A stretch of DNA of 64,000 bases from Archivesica marissinica (GCA_014843695.1 CM026401.1:33600525-33664524), one strand, 5' to 3'. Positions 33,402 to 44,952 are shown, counted from the first letter of the stretch. Numbers and translations: made by a program. Notes: generated by a model not told the origin, from the sequence alone.

Positions 33402-33700
33402 TATATATGAAGTTATTAACTGACATAATTCGATAGTTTCATTTATGGTACTATCGGTAACTCTACATGTTCAGTACCGTAGTCAGAGGCAAATTTCAAC
33501 CAATGCAAACAAGGGGTGTTCGGGGGCCCCTTTATAATTGTTGGGGTATAGAAGCGATTTCCTGCGTACACTGATTTAATGAGTTTAGACGTGTAATTAT
33601 GTACTGACCTTTCATCTCTCTAGCAGTCAACATTGTATACAGCAAAGGGATAGTCTTTGGCATATTAATTTACGTTTTCATTTATTTTAGGGTGCTTTGG
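33402..33700. other. No recognisable feature
   Basis: Intergenic AT-rich sequence without supported coding or repeat content. Confidence 0.4.
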
Positions 33701-33707
33701 AAATTTA

Positions 33708-33727
33708 ACCGAGGAAGCTTCCTCGGT
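33708..33727. repeat. Perfect 20-bp palindrome
   Basis: accgaggaagcttcctcggt reads the same on both strands. It is a single copy within the window, in intergenic DNA about 1 kb upstream of gene B. Confidence 0.85.
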
Positions 33728-34012
33728 GTACCTCAGTGTGGCTACAGGCCTGGTTTTTACAGTTTATCCTACTATTCCATTGGGAGTATATGCACTGTGT
33801 ACACGGTATCTACCATTGCGAGATTACTACGCACTGTGTAAATATGTCCACCCATCTTATATGTCCTCATATTGAGGGGCGGTCAACATGATCAACTAGA
33901 CTGTCTAAATCTTACATCCTATCTCTTTGGAAATATTGACACATTTTGCTGTATACATGTATTGCAAACAATTGTCTGTTTCTTGTGGCATATGCAATTG
34001 TTTTAAAATGCT

Positions 34013-34255
34013 TACGTTTGCGGATGATATTATTCTTGGAAATATTCCGTGGAAAGTCGTTTTTAAGCCACATACCCTATTATCAACAGAATAATAATGT
34101 ATTCTAAATGTCAAAATGAACTGTGCAGTGTCATCTAACCGAATATTTACACGGATTTTTGCGGATGATAGTACTTGAGGAAATATTCTAGTAGAATAGT
34201 ATTTAAGCCACGTGCACTATAAACAGGATAGTTATGTAACATCATATGTTAAACT
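34013..34255. repeat. Diverged direct duplication of about 140 bp
   Basis: tttgcggatgatattattct...ttggaaatattc...tttaagccac at about 34017 is echoed by tttgcggatgatagtacttg...aggaaatattc...tttaagccac at about 34158. An old tandem duplication. Confidence 0.7.
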
Positions 34256-34296
34256 GACACATTTTACATCACGTCACGTCGTGGGATTGTTAATTC

Positions 34297-34489
34297 AGGT
34301 GCGAAAGGTCCGGAGTTCGAGCCCCGATGGAGCCGTTACGACTGTGCCCTTTAAATTCCACGTTGCCTCTTCTCTCTCCCTCGTGGCGATGGATTCCATC
34401 AGGAATGAGGTCTCGAGAGTGATTAATATAAGTTGCAAGAACTTGTTTCGCAATCGAACTAAAATAATTGTTAATAAACTAAACTGTTT
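34297..34489 (+). mobile_element. SINE-B, 5'-truncated
   Basis: It starts at ttcaggtgcgaaaggtccgg and continues to tttcgcaatcgaactaaaat. A short internal deletion (missing ttaggcaaggca) follows gactgtgccc. Confidence 0.9.
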
Positions 34490-34726
34490 ATTCAGAGTGG
34501 CCTAAGATAAATATAATACGTCAGTGTTGCCTTGGCTTCATTAGTTTCATGTATGACGGATCAACTCCATACAGAATACATCTATCACGCTAAGTGTTCA
34601 TATACATATAAACTCTACCAATATGTCACCAATCGCAATTTCGAAACACCCCACGTGTCCTACATAATGTAATCAGTAGATTGCATATTGCAGAGTAAAA
34701 TAACGCAAAGTCCTATAAGTATAAGT

Positions 34727-37700
34727 ATGAAGATGATGCTAAAAGCATTAATAGTTGTGTCGCTAATTGCTTTTGGATATTCCAAAACTGTGAAGTTCAG
34801 AGATTGTGGTAAGCTCTAAAAAAGTGTAATTCTTATTTATTTTACAAAGATTGCGAAACAAGTTTTAATAACTTATAGTACCTGTCCGAATAGCAAACAA
34901 CATAGATCCTGATCAGACGCGGCGTTACGCCGTGGCTGATCTGGATCTATGTTGTGTGCACATGTTCTGAATTTATTCGGCGCTGAAAGAGTTAATCACT
35001 CTCGTTGGCGCGGATGGACTCGTTTATGTGGTCATACGTTTGTTAATCAAATGCAGAAAAGTGATTGTTTTATGTTAATATTTAAAGCGACACTACATCA
35101 GTGAAAACACAAATTTCTATAGAATGTATTTTCCTATTATATGGTATAATTATTTTTCCAAATATTTGCCTCAAATACATGAGTATTTCAACTAATAAAC
35201 AGTCGTATATGCAGTTTATTGACATAACACAATAATGTAAACATACATGCGTAATACAACTAGTGTATCCTGAATAATACGAGTTATGCTACAGATTTAC
35301 CGTTATATCTCACAGTTGTGCTTATTTATTTGTAGACTATTCTTTAAGTTAGTTAAATTATCTCTAAATGACATTATCTCGCGCTTAGTATTGACCCAGA
35401 TATCAAACAAACGTCAATCCAGGAGCAGGGATGACCGTTATATGAAATCATACTTTCCATTTTGAAAGTTTGTATACCACAACAATACTGTTTATTGATT
35501 CAATGTTAGTGTTCGGGTGTATTCGGAAGATGCCTTTATACGTGAACAATGCATTGTATTAGCTTTTTGCGATGTAGTGTCGCTTTAAACGAGATAATTA
35601 CATTTGTTTCCAAATATCTTCAGATCAGAACAGAACATAAATTTATTCATGACGTATACATAAGTACATAGTCATAATATATACATATAATTACATATAA
35701 ATAAACAAGTGATCAATAAAGCTATCGTATAGCTACTGTAATCTAATTTAAAATAGAGGATGAACATTCTAGTTAGTTGTTTTGTGTAATTAAGAAGACA
35801 AAGCGTTCAATATTGAGTTCCTATGGTTTAAAGCATTCTTAATAAATCGAGCCAAGTTTAATAAAACCTTTCTATTATCACTGTTCATTAAAGAACACAA
35901 TTTATACATACTTGGTCTCGTGTAGTAGTACTTTTTAATAAGTACTCTCCTCAAATATGAGTAACACGGACAAATTAAAATATATAGTGATACTCATCTT
36001 CAATATCTCTAACATTACAACATTGACAATAACGCTCATTTCTCTGTATTCTATTGTTAGAGAATCTCAGATCACGTTGAATATGATCCAAAGGTATATG
36101 CACAAACATTTTATTTCAATGTATTCGAAATCGAGTCGAAACGTTTTGTTCGTGTGTATTTAACGTATGGTATTACTTCTGGAAAAAGTCGCAAATGATT
36201 TCATATATAGCACATTTCGAAGTAGGAGCCGCGTTGCTATGGTTATATTTCATTGAATTCATGTTGCAGGTTCGCTCGGAGGGATCATTCATTCCATAGA
36301 TTTGTCGCCATGTGTGTCTGAGCCTTGCGTCCTTCACCATTCAGTCAACTACACCGCACATGTCAACTTTACGGCTTGTAAGTTTCAGTGTCATCGTATG
36401 TACAGACAATGACTGTTCGGGTCAAAGGCCAATCAATATGCCAATTTGTGTAGTTTGTATTTGAATGTTTTATGCATGTTGGTTGCTTAATAAAGGTGAG
36501 CACTAATATATGTTTAGCTGTACACGAGACTGTGTACGTGTTGCCAAGCGCATGCCATTGCTAGGTCGGAATATATGTAACATTCAATCAAGCCAGTCTT
36601 CAGCAGCCAGTCAAAGAAATCACAGAACGTAGCTGCTTAGCACAGGTGGCTAATTAGCACAGTTGGCTACTTAGCACAGGTGGCTGCTTAGCACAGGTGG
36701 CTGCTTAGCACAGGTGGCTGCTTTATAGAAGTGAAATGTATAATATTTTATATATAACAACATATTGGGAATCTGGAAGCTTATTGCTGTCCGATTAGTG
36801 CAGTGGTTAGCGCGCTCGCTTCTCACCAATGCGACCCGGGTTCGATCCTCGGACAGGGATGTATGTGAGATGGTACGATGGTAGCCAGATCGGACAGGTG
36901 GGTTTCTCCGGGTACTCCGGTTTCCTCCCACATGAATGACCACATATACGCTTTCATCCAAGCCAACGAAAGTGATTAATATAAGTTGTTAAAACGTGCT
37001 TCGCAATCGTTGTAAAATAAATAAAGTATAAATAAAAGTGCTTAATATATGTTGGCTGCTTAATGGGTGTGACCACTAGCACATGCTTGACTGTATTTAG
37101 AAAGAAATTCGAAATAATAATAATAATAATAATAAAGACTTTATTTAACGAGAGAACTCATTTGAACAATTAAGTCAATATACCATGAGGCCCTCAACAA
37201 ATTAAAACACGAAACAGCACAATGAAATATGTAAACAGTAACCAGTAAAACTTTCATAGGAAATAAGATATAAGCTGCAAGAACTAATATAAATAACAAC
37301 CGTAACATTAGAGATATGTTGTTTTTACTTCAACTACATGTATCTTTAAAAGTGGCACATTTACGATCACTATAACGCCGCATATGGCTAACAGGCTAAT
37401 GTGATGTGTGCGCGGCTTATTTCGATGGAATAGATGAATGCAGAACCAGTATAAGCAGGGTACTAGCAAGCAACCAACGATGGAACCAAGCAGTCCGGCA
37501 GCCACTACAACTCATGTGTGTTTTACGTTTATTTATCGTCGCTACCGGTTGCCCATATGAGCGGCGCCTCCTGAAGAGATTTGCAATTTTAGATTGTTGG
37601 AGGATAGTGCAATGATACAGATACCCATTCCAGAGTCTCCTCTGGTTCTTTTACGTGCACGGTGTAAAGCACCGACACGAGACCTCGGTTTAACGTCCCA

Positions 37701-39605
37701 TCTGAAAGACTGTTAATTTTATTAGGGTCAGACGGGGGATCGAACCTGCGCTCCCTGGATTACCAGTCTAGCGCGTTGCCACTGGACTACAGATCCGTCT
37801 GTACTACAACTCAATTATAAGTATACATATAACAAGTAATGCTTCTTGATAATTCTTGTATTACCTCCATGTGCATGAAGAGCACAAGTGAACATACATA
37901 ATATACACGTACACGTTTTACATGGACAACTATAAACATACATATATACAAAGTAGTACAAGTTTACAATAATGGTCATAAGAACTGACATAACCATGCA
38001 GCAATTAATTAGTGTATACCGATCATCATAACTTGCCGAAACGAAATGCAAGGGAAAGAGATGATGGTAGCACACACAAATGAGTTATCTCGTTAAATAA
38101 AGTCTTTATTATTATTATTATTATTATTACATAATTAATGGTGATACATGACACCGATGACATGTTTATGGATAATAATATTTTCTAAGTCGATAATACC
38201 ACTCTAAGATAGCTTCTTAACCCTTTCAACACCACATACCTCTAAATAGGCTTACAAAAAGTGTAGATCCAGATGAGACGGCTAGTGACGAGCCGTCTCA
38301 TCAGGATCTGCACTTTTTGCCAGTGATATGACTATTTTTAGACATAATTACCCATTTTGATAAATGAACTTGTCCAAATGTGATTTTCTGATTCATTTAT
38401 TGGTTTATGAATATCATGGACCAGTCCATGTGAGTTACTTGGTGTTGAATGGGTTTATATGCATGTTCTTGTTACTATTCCCAGAAATTTGGAAAGCGCA
38501 ACAATTCCAATAATTATACGAAACATTTGAGTACTTGATAGTATCTTTTTTGATAGTACTGTTGTGTACATTTTACAATATACCATGCTATTATACGATT
38601 ATTTGCCCTTTCTAGTGGTGAACTCGACGTCTGCGACAACGGTTGTTCATGGAATCATTGACGGTGTACCCGTGCCATTTCCGGTTCCGTCCGACTGCTG
38701 CAAGAACAAAAACCTGAAATGTCCAATTGTGTCCGGGGTAACGGACGTATATACCAACTCTATATTCTGTAGTCCGGTGTATCCAAGGGTAAAACTAAAT
38801 CAATTACAATCATTTGGTTTTATATTTGGTTTCACGTTTAAATCGAAAATAGTTCGCTATCAGATGCAATAATAGACACATAGCAGTTACTGCCCCTGAA
38901 TACTCCGTAATAGTAGATTAGGTTATACATTTAAATCGAAAATAATTCGCTATCAGATACAATAATAGACACATGGCAGTTACTGCCCCTGAATACTACA
39001 TACTAGTAGATAGGTCATCTTAAGTAGTTTCCTCTGTTTTCATCGTTGTTTCCTTTGCACAACATGCTATCAATTTCCAACCACGTTCTCATCTTATAAG
39101 TTCAAGTAAGTAAGCTAACAAGCTGGCTTGGACAAGTTGCGATAGGATCTGTCATTCTGCCATGGTGCCCGTCCAGGCCTGAACAACTGATGGGCACCAA
39201 TACTAACAGGAGGTTTGCCATACAACCTAAGCTGGGTGTGCAACTTTAAACCTCCAAATGAATCAAATTGCTGCTGCTGCTGCTGTTGTTGTTATTGTTT
39301 TTGTTGTTGTTGTTGTTGTTGTTGCTGTTGTTGTTGTATTTTGGAGTTAAACCTTGCAACAACACAGCTCAGATTGTATACCACATAACATGTATGAACA
39401 TTGTAGATGCACACCTCATTTACTAGTAGATGGACTCAGACATGCGCACCTCTGCTATTAAGCTTAAGCCCAGTCATACATTACGGAAGTATTCTGATAC
39501 TAAATTCCATGTATATTTCAGATTCGACTTATAGCAAAATGGGAAGTTAAAGATGTCAAACAAACAGATATCTTCTGCTTTGAAATTCCACTCGAGATAA
39601 ATTAA
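34727..39605 (+). CDS. NPC2-like (ML domain) secreted lipid carrier, gene B, four exons
   Basis: Exons 34727-34808, 36270-36377, 38616-38788 and 39522-39605 join to 447 bp, 148 residues. GT-AG introns have phases 1, 1, 0, identical to gene A. Residues 1 to about 19 form a signal peptide (MKMMLKALIVVSLIAFGYS). The cysteines C27-C140, C42-C47 (CVSEPC) and C92-C99 match the three family disulfides. C91 and C115 are extra. The loop VVHGIIDGVPVPFPVP (73-88) is the classic NPC2 sterol-pocket segment, and YPR|IRLIAKWEVKD closes the fold. Sequons at N54, N60 and N66 suggest a glycosylated, lysosomal or secreted protein. Of the three genes, this is the one most likely to keep the ancestral sterol-transfer role. 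Introns hold a hairpin MITE piece, a 507-bp TIR element, a nested MITE+SINE, SINE-A and a TTAA MITE. The stop codon TAA opens a 2.15-kb 28-bp array. I see no clear TATA box. Confidence 0.95.
34838..35040 (-). mobile_element. SINE-C interrupted by a hairpin element (intron 1 of gene B)
   Basis: gattgcgaaacaagttttaa (tail module 2, reversed) and the reversed body start ttaatcactctcgttggcgc are separated by about 100 bp. The insert at 34900-34953 is a near-perfect hairpin: caacatagatcctgatcag and ctgatctggatctatgttg around cgcggcgttacgccg. The stem words (tagatcctgat, atctggatcta) match the hairpin of the TTAA MITEs at 38217 and 62582. Confidence 0.7.
35081..35589. mobile_element. 509-bp TIR element (TTTAAAGCGACACTACATC), copy 1, intron 1 of gene B
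   Basis: A perfect 19-bp terminal inverted repeat TTTAAAGCGACACTACATC is at 35081 and, in reverse complement, ends at 35589. The interior is AT-rich with no ORF. A second copy of the same length and related ends is at 44444-44952. Confidence 0.85.
35590..36269. other. Rest of intron 1 of gene B, no feature
   Basis: AT-rich intronic DNA. A short open stretch at 35957-36163 has no recognisable similarity and no gene context. Confidence 0.5.
36588..37093. mobile_element. TA-type TIR element (GTCAAACCTGT), copy 2, split by a SINE
   Basis: It starts caagccagtcttcagcagcc and ends tagcacatgcttgactg. The interior words (ggctgcttagcacaggtgg, gggaatctgga, aagtgaaatgtataata) follow the same order as in copy 1 at 20185. 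The ggctgcttagcacaggt word is expanded to about five tandem copies here. SINE-C is inserted at 36787-37026. Confidence 0.78.
36787..37026 (+). mobile_element. SINE-C, full length
   Basis: gtccgattagtgcagtggtt, ctcgcttctcaccaatgcg, gggttcgatcctcgg, ctccgggtactccggtttcc, gaaagtgattaatataagtt, gcttcgcaatcgttgtaaaa, (ataa)n. It is the best reference copy for this family in the window. Confidence 0.93.
37115..37200 (-). mobile_element. Retrotransposon 3' end with triplet tail, copy 2
   Basis: (aat)n, aagactttatttaacgagag, then taccatgaggccctcaacaa: the reverse complement of 22846-22937. Confidence 0.65.
37515..37802 (-). mobile_element. SINE-A with 11-bp target-site duplication (intron 2 of gene B)
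   Basis: Full-length reversed copy. ACTACAACTCA occurs immediately on both sides (37504-37514 and 37803-37813). The original uninterrupted target is therefore clear. Confidence 0.96.
37814..38082. other. Intron 2 of gene B, no feature
   Basis: AT-rich intronic sequence without recognisable content. Confidence 0.5.
38083..38131 (+). mobile_element. Retrotransposon 3' end with (ATT)n tail, copy 3
   Basis: gttatctcgttaaataaagt followed by ctttatt and (att)n, like 22880-22937. Only the last 50 bases are present. Confidence 0.6.
38217..38457. mobile_element. TTAA-flanked hairpin MITE, copy 1 (intron 2 of gene B)
   Basis: TTAA|CCCTTTCAACACCA at the left and TGGTGTTGAATGGG|TTTA at the right. One terminal C/T mismatch and one mutated TTAA. 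A long hairpin near the left end pairs gtgtagatccagatgagacg with cgtctcatcaggatctgcac. TTAA target plus CCC...GGG ends is the signature of piggyBac-type elements (family knowledge). There is no ORF, so it is non-autonomous. Confidence 0.85.
38835..39010. repeat. Direct duplication of about 106 bp in intron 3 of gene B
   Basis: tttaaatcgaaaatagttcg...agttactgcccctgaatact occurs twice in a row with few differences, starting 50 bp after exon 3. Confidence 0.85.
39115..39265 (+). mobile_element. SINE-F-like 3' fragment
   Basis: atggtgcccgtccaggcctg, gatgggcaccaatactaaca and tgcaactttaaacctccaaa resemble the 3' half of SINE-F (caggtgttcctcc, aatactgtct, gaatttaaaccccc). The tRNA head is missing. 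Confidence 0.5.
39270..39338. repeat. (GCT)n/(GTT)n triplet microsatellite
   Basis: tgctgctgctgctgctg followed by ttgttgttgttgttgttg, in intron 3 of gene B after the SINE-F-like fragment. Confidence 0.9.
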
Positions 39606-41755
39606 TCACCGATCAAGGATTATTCAATACTAACCACAGATCAAGGAAAATTCAACAGTAATGACAGATAAATGACAATTCAACAGTAACCACAGATAAA
39701 GGACAATTCAACAGTAACCACAGATCAAGGACAATTCAACAGTAATGAGAGATCAAGGACAATTCAACAGTAATGAGAGATCAAGGACAATTCAACAGTA
39801 ATGAGAGATCAAGGACAATTCAACAGTAACCACGGATCAAGGACAATTCAACAGTAACCACATATCAAGAACAATTCAACAGTAACCACAGATCAAGGAC
39901 AATTATACAGTAACCACAGATCAAGGACAATTCAACAGTAACCACAGATCAAGGACAATTCAACAGTAACCACAGATCAAGAACAATTCAACAGTAACCA
40001 CATATCAAGGACAATTATACAGTAACCACAGATCAAGGACAATTCAACAGTAACCACAGATAAAGGACAATTCAACAGTAACCACAGATAAAGGACAATT
40101 CAACAGTAACCACAGATCAAGGACAATTATACAGTAACCACAGATCAAGGACAATTCAACAGTAACCACAGATCAAGGACAATTATACAGTAACCACAGA
40201 TCAAGGACAATTCAACAGTAACCACAGATAAAGGACAATTCAACAGTAACCACAGATCAAGGACAATTATACAGTAACCACAGATCAAGGACAATTATAC
40301 AGTAACCACAGATCAAGGACAATTCAACAGTAACCACAGATCAAGGACAATTATACAGTAACCACAGATCAAGGACAATTCAACAGTAACCACAGATCAA
40401 GGACAATTCAACAGTAACCACAGATCAAGGACAATTATACAGTAACCACAGATAAAGGACAATTCAACAGTAACCACAGATAAAGGACAATTCAACAGTA
40501 ACCACAGATCAAGGACAATTATACAGTAACCACAGATAAAGGACAATTCAATACTAACCACAGATCAAGGAAAATTCAACAGTAATGACAGATAAATGAC
40601 AATTCAACAGTAACCACAGATAAAGGACAATTCAACAGTAACCACAGATCAAGGACAATTCAACAGTAATGAGAGATCAAGGACAATTCAACAGTAATGA
40701 GAGATCAAGGACAATTCAACAGTAACCACGGATCAAGGACAATTCAACAGTAACCACATATCAAGAACAATTCAACAGTAACCACAGATCAAGGACAATT
40801 ATACAGTAACCACAGATCAAGGACAATTCAACAGTAACCACAGATCAAGGACAATTCAACAGTAACCACAGATCAAGAACAATTCAACAGTAACCACATA
40901 TCAAGGACAATTATACCGTAACCACAGATCAAGGACAATTCAACAGTAACCACAGATAAAGGACAATTCAACAGTAACCACAGATAAAGGACAATTCAAC
41001 AGTAACCACAGATCAAGGACAATTATACAGTAACCACAGATCAAGGACAAGTATACAGTAACCACAGATCAAGGACAATTATACAGTAACCACAGATCAA
41101 GGACAATTCAACAGTAACCACAGATAAAGGACAATTCAACAGTAACCACAGATCAAGGACAATTATACAGTAACCACAGATCAAGGACAATTATACAGTA
41201 ACCACAGATCAAGGACAATTCAACAGTAACCACAGATCAAGGACAATTATACAGTAACCACAGATCAAGGACAATTCAACAGTAACCACAGATCAAGGAC
41301 AATTCAACAGTAACCACATATCAAGAACAATTCAACAGTAACCACAGATCAAGGACAATTATACAGTAACCAAAGATCAAGGACAATTATACAGTAACCA
41401 CAGATAAAGGACAATTCAACAGTAACCACAGATAAAGGACAATTCAACAGTAACCACAGATCAAGGACAATTATACAGTAACCACAGATAAAGGACAATT
41501 CAACAGTAACCACAGATAAAGGACAATTCAACAGTAACCACAGATAAAGGACAATTCAACAGTAACCACAGATAAAGGACAATTCAACAGTAACCACAGA
41601 TAAAGGACAATTCATCAGTAACCACAGATCAAGGACAATTCAACAGTAACCACAGATAAAGGACAATTCAACAGTAATGACAGATCAAGGACAATTCAAC
41701 AGTAACCACAATTCAACAGTAACCACAGATCAAGGACAATTCAACAGTAATGACA
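39603..41755. repeat. 28-bp minisatellite starting at the stop codon of gene B
   Basis: About 77 units built on taaccacagatcaaggacaa + ttcaacag, with variants ttatacag, agataaagg, aatgagag and accacata. The first unit is TAAtcaccgatcaagg, where TAA is the gene B stop codon. A block with the rare order caatactaacc... recurs at 39625 and 40549, an offset of 924 bp or 33 units: a higher-order duplication. Confidence 0.96.
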
Positions 41756-42585
41756 GATATAATATGTAATATGTGCTGTAAACTTAATTCTTGTAAATTG
41801 ACAAATTATACATGTAAAGCATAAATGTATCCAGTCAGATAAATATAAACACTACGATTGATTTCTTGTTTTTGAAGTATCAAGTTCTATGCAAAGGTAA
41901 TTGGAAATATAGTGTTCCCACAATACGGGTAACTGTTTACTCTTCGCAAAACATTGTGTCGACGTACCCCATTCAGCATTAATTTATATAGGGTCCGCTG
42001 AGGTGATGCCGGAGTGAAAGATAACTGAACACTGAAAACAGTATATATAAATATCATAGATATGTAATGATATTACGGTAACATGTAACTCGACACAACA
42101 GTGTCCAACCCCCAATTGTAACAAACACCACACAAGGTACGCGGCTATTGTCGATGCAGTTACGGTTGACAGGTTAGTAGTTAGTATGAGCTATCGGAGA
42201 TGGTGTTAAGTGAGGAAAACGAAAACTAACGGGACATATGGTAATGATCATGTTGTTTTCGATGTTCTAATATATAGATCAAGTCATGGCCCGCGTGAAC
42301 TGTAAACAATAAAATGCCATCCTGTAACAATTGACTTACCAAATTAGATAACGTCCTAACGTTTCGAGGTTTCTGCATTTCTTCAGTTTCTCACAGTGTT
42401 CTTATGTCTAAGATGACGGTCTCCTCTCTTTCCCAGCATTCCCTCGTCCCCTAACTACCGCCAAGGGCCGTTACTCTCCCGGTCAAATCATCACATAACA
42501 AACAGGAATACACAGTTTGTTGATTGGTATTCCCAATGACTGGGTATTATACCGAGTGTTGTTCTTCAATGAGTCAAGTAATAAA
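41756..42585. other. Downstream flank of gene B, no supported feature
   Basis: AT-rich. It contains aaatataaac-type variants but no AATAAA close to the array. The 3' end of gene B could lie here if the array is transcribed through. Confidence 0.45.
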
Positions 42586-42784
42586 CAGTCTTTCAGATGG
42601 GACTTTAAGCCGAGGTCTCGTGTCGGTGCTTTACACCTTGCATTACACGTAATAGAACCGGAGGAGACTCTGGAATGGGCATATGTCTGTATCATTGCAC
42701 TATCCTACAAACATCTAAAATGACTAATCTCTTAGTCGGCGCCCATATGGGCAACTAGTAGCGACGATAAATAAACGTAAAACA
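42586..42784 (+). mobile_element. SINE-A, head-truncated
   Basis: From cagtctttcagatgggactt to gtagcgacgataaataaacg and taaaaca. The tRNA-like head is missing, and a 9-base deletion precedes gcgcccatatgggcaac. Confidence 0.9.
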
Positions 42785-42978
42785 TAGTCAAGTAATACAA
42801 CGATTTCAGAGGTCTAAACAGCTCAATCAACGAGTATTTGTTTCTTCAGATCTATAAATATAAGTATGTACCTATATAGTATGTACTCGATATAAAGGAA
42901 TGCAGATGGCTTATAACACCATGCGTTATATCAACATTAGTTACGGCCCTTCCTGTACAGTATATGTTGTTGGTTTGC

Positions 42979-43245
42979 CCGCCTTCGTGGTCGAGTGGTT
43001 ACGGTCGCTGACTTGTACTTGTATACCACTGTAACCTATCATCACTGATGGTCACGGGTTCGAGCCCCGCTCAGGCCGTGTCTCATTTATATGAAAAAGT
43101 TGGCAGTTTCTTACGTAGGTTGGTGCACCCAAGTACTGGTTAACCGCTGGAGCCTGCCCAGGAAAGGTGTTTTAGGTATACTGCCCGCCGGCGATATAGC
43201 CCAAAATGGTGCTGATGCAGACGTAAAACCCGAAATGCAACAACA
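42979..43245 (+). mobile_element. SINE-D, variant with the non-A tail
   Basis: Head ccgccttcgtggtcgagtgg (complete), B box cgggttcgagccccgc, core gtactggttaaccgctggag. It ends aatggtgctgatgcagacgt, as in the copy at 4835. Confidence 0.9.
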
Positions 43246-43754
43246 GTGTTGGTTTGTTGACAGGGTATATTGCCCTCGTCGCATTTATTACAATGGCAAC
43301 CTTGTGTTCAGCTTAGAAACAATGTTTTCGGTCACTTTTTTGCTAAGGATTGTCATCGAGTTTGTTTTATATTTTTTACTCAATTGAGTAATTTCACGAT
43401 TGCGGATTTTTACAGGAACACCGGCATTCAAGATTTGGAATGCTGTACATGTTCAATGGATGTTAATATCGTATTGTGGCTGTTAGTTTTACCTTGTGTT
43501 AAGTAATTCAACATACTAAATCGGCTAACATATAGATAACTTAATCCATATTTATTTCGGCGACTTGTATAGATCTACAGCATACAGTCCAGTCTTATTA
43601 GCAGCTTGTGTGTCTTTTTTAAAGAATCGTGAGGCACGCGTGAATTTTAAGCCGTATATACCATGGGTACCCCGAAGCTATTACAATATAAGCTTGCCGT
43701 TATCCAATCAAAATACTGAAAACTGCATTAAAGTAATAAAAAGTGTTATCCATT
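43246..43754. other. No recognisable feature
   Basis: Short open stretches (43270-43506, 43565-43756) have no recognisable domains. I do not call a gene. Confidence 0.45.
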
Positions 43755-43769
43755 AAGTACTCGCATCAT

Positions 43770-44059
43770 CACAGACGGATATGTAGTCCAGTGGTAACAC
43801 GCCGGACTGGTAATCCAGGGATCGCAGGTTCGATCCCCCGTCTGACCCTAATAAAATGAACAGTATTTCAGATGGGACATTAAACCGAGGTCTCGTGTCG
43901 GTGCTTTACACCATGCACGTAAAAGAACCAGAGGAGACTCTGGAATGGGTATCTGTATCATTGCACTATCCTCCAACAATCTAAAATTGCAAATCTCTTC
44001 AGGAGGCGCCGCTCATATGGGCAACCGGTAGCGACGATAAATAAACGTAAAACACACAC
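43770..44059 (+). mobile_element. SINE-A, full length, with 15-bp target-site duplication
   Basis: AAGTACTCGCATCAT (43755-43769) and AAGTACTGGCATCAT (44060-44074) flank a complete copy ending in acgtaaaacacacac. There is one mismatch in the duplication. Confidence 0.96.
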
Positions 44060-44074
44060 AAGTACTGGCATCAT

Positions 44075-44443
44075 TTTGTATTCCATTTGTGGTGGTGGAG
44101 ATTTGATGAAGTGTTTCGCTGAGAATGATTCGTATGTGACGCTCGTCCTCCGGAAGTGTTTTACCAGAACTGTTCATATCCTGTAACACAATACTGGAAT
44201 AGCAAACAGCAATTCTAGTCAATTACTGAGTGTGATATGTAGTTTGAGATATGGCAATGAATCGAATTAGTACTGTCTATTCCACGTTGTATGTCTAAAA
44301 CAGGAATGTTTGTTCATTAGTGGTGTGTAAGCGAACTCGTTGGAGTACAGTAATGATCTAAGTGTGTTCCAGAATGTGCCATAACCTGTAATATATAATC
44401 TACAATCTCAGTTAAGCAATTTCTGCTTCTACTACATGGCAAC
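44075..44443. other. No recognisable feature
   Basis: Intergenic sequence without supported content. Confidence 0.45.
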
Positions 44444-44952
44444 GTTTAAAGCAGCATTACATCGTATGAAATAAAAGATATTTGAAATGTGTTTATGTAT
44501 AGGTAGCAATGCTGCTACACATTCTAACATTATACTTTGTATGCTTATGTTCGTTTGGTAAACAGTGTATTTTTTGCGATAAAACAAACTCGAAACCGAA
44601 AGTAGGACTTTCTGAGTCGATCGGTCACGCACTTGTTTACAACCGGAACGCATCGTTTACATTCCGAATGCATCGTCCCCATTTGTCCCACGTTGTCTTT
44701 TTTTTCTATTTTTCAGTAAGATAGATGTTCAAAATATATACGTTGTTTTCTACATCCTCTGTTGTTTCACGCATGCGCGCTGTGCGTGTTTACATTTCGT
44801 GTGTTGATAAACAAATTCGCGTATACGACGGTTTAAATTTATTGGAATTTTATCGTTTCTGAGAGACTATTTCGATTTTTGTAGACACACACACATTAGT
44901 ATTTATATTTTACCAAAAACATCCTTTATTACGATGTAATGTTGCTTTAAAC
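44444..44952. mobile_element. 509-bp TIR element, copy 2
   Basis: GTTTAAAGCAGCATTACATC at the left and GATGTAATGTTGCTTTAAAC at the right form a 23-bp inverted repeat with one mismatch. Ends and length match the copy at 35081-35589; the interior is strongly diverged. Confidence 0.85.

Noticed and set aside
36671..36961. 96-codon minus frame
   Set aside because: Lies in the split MITE and SINE-C and consists of repeat sequence.
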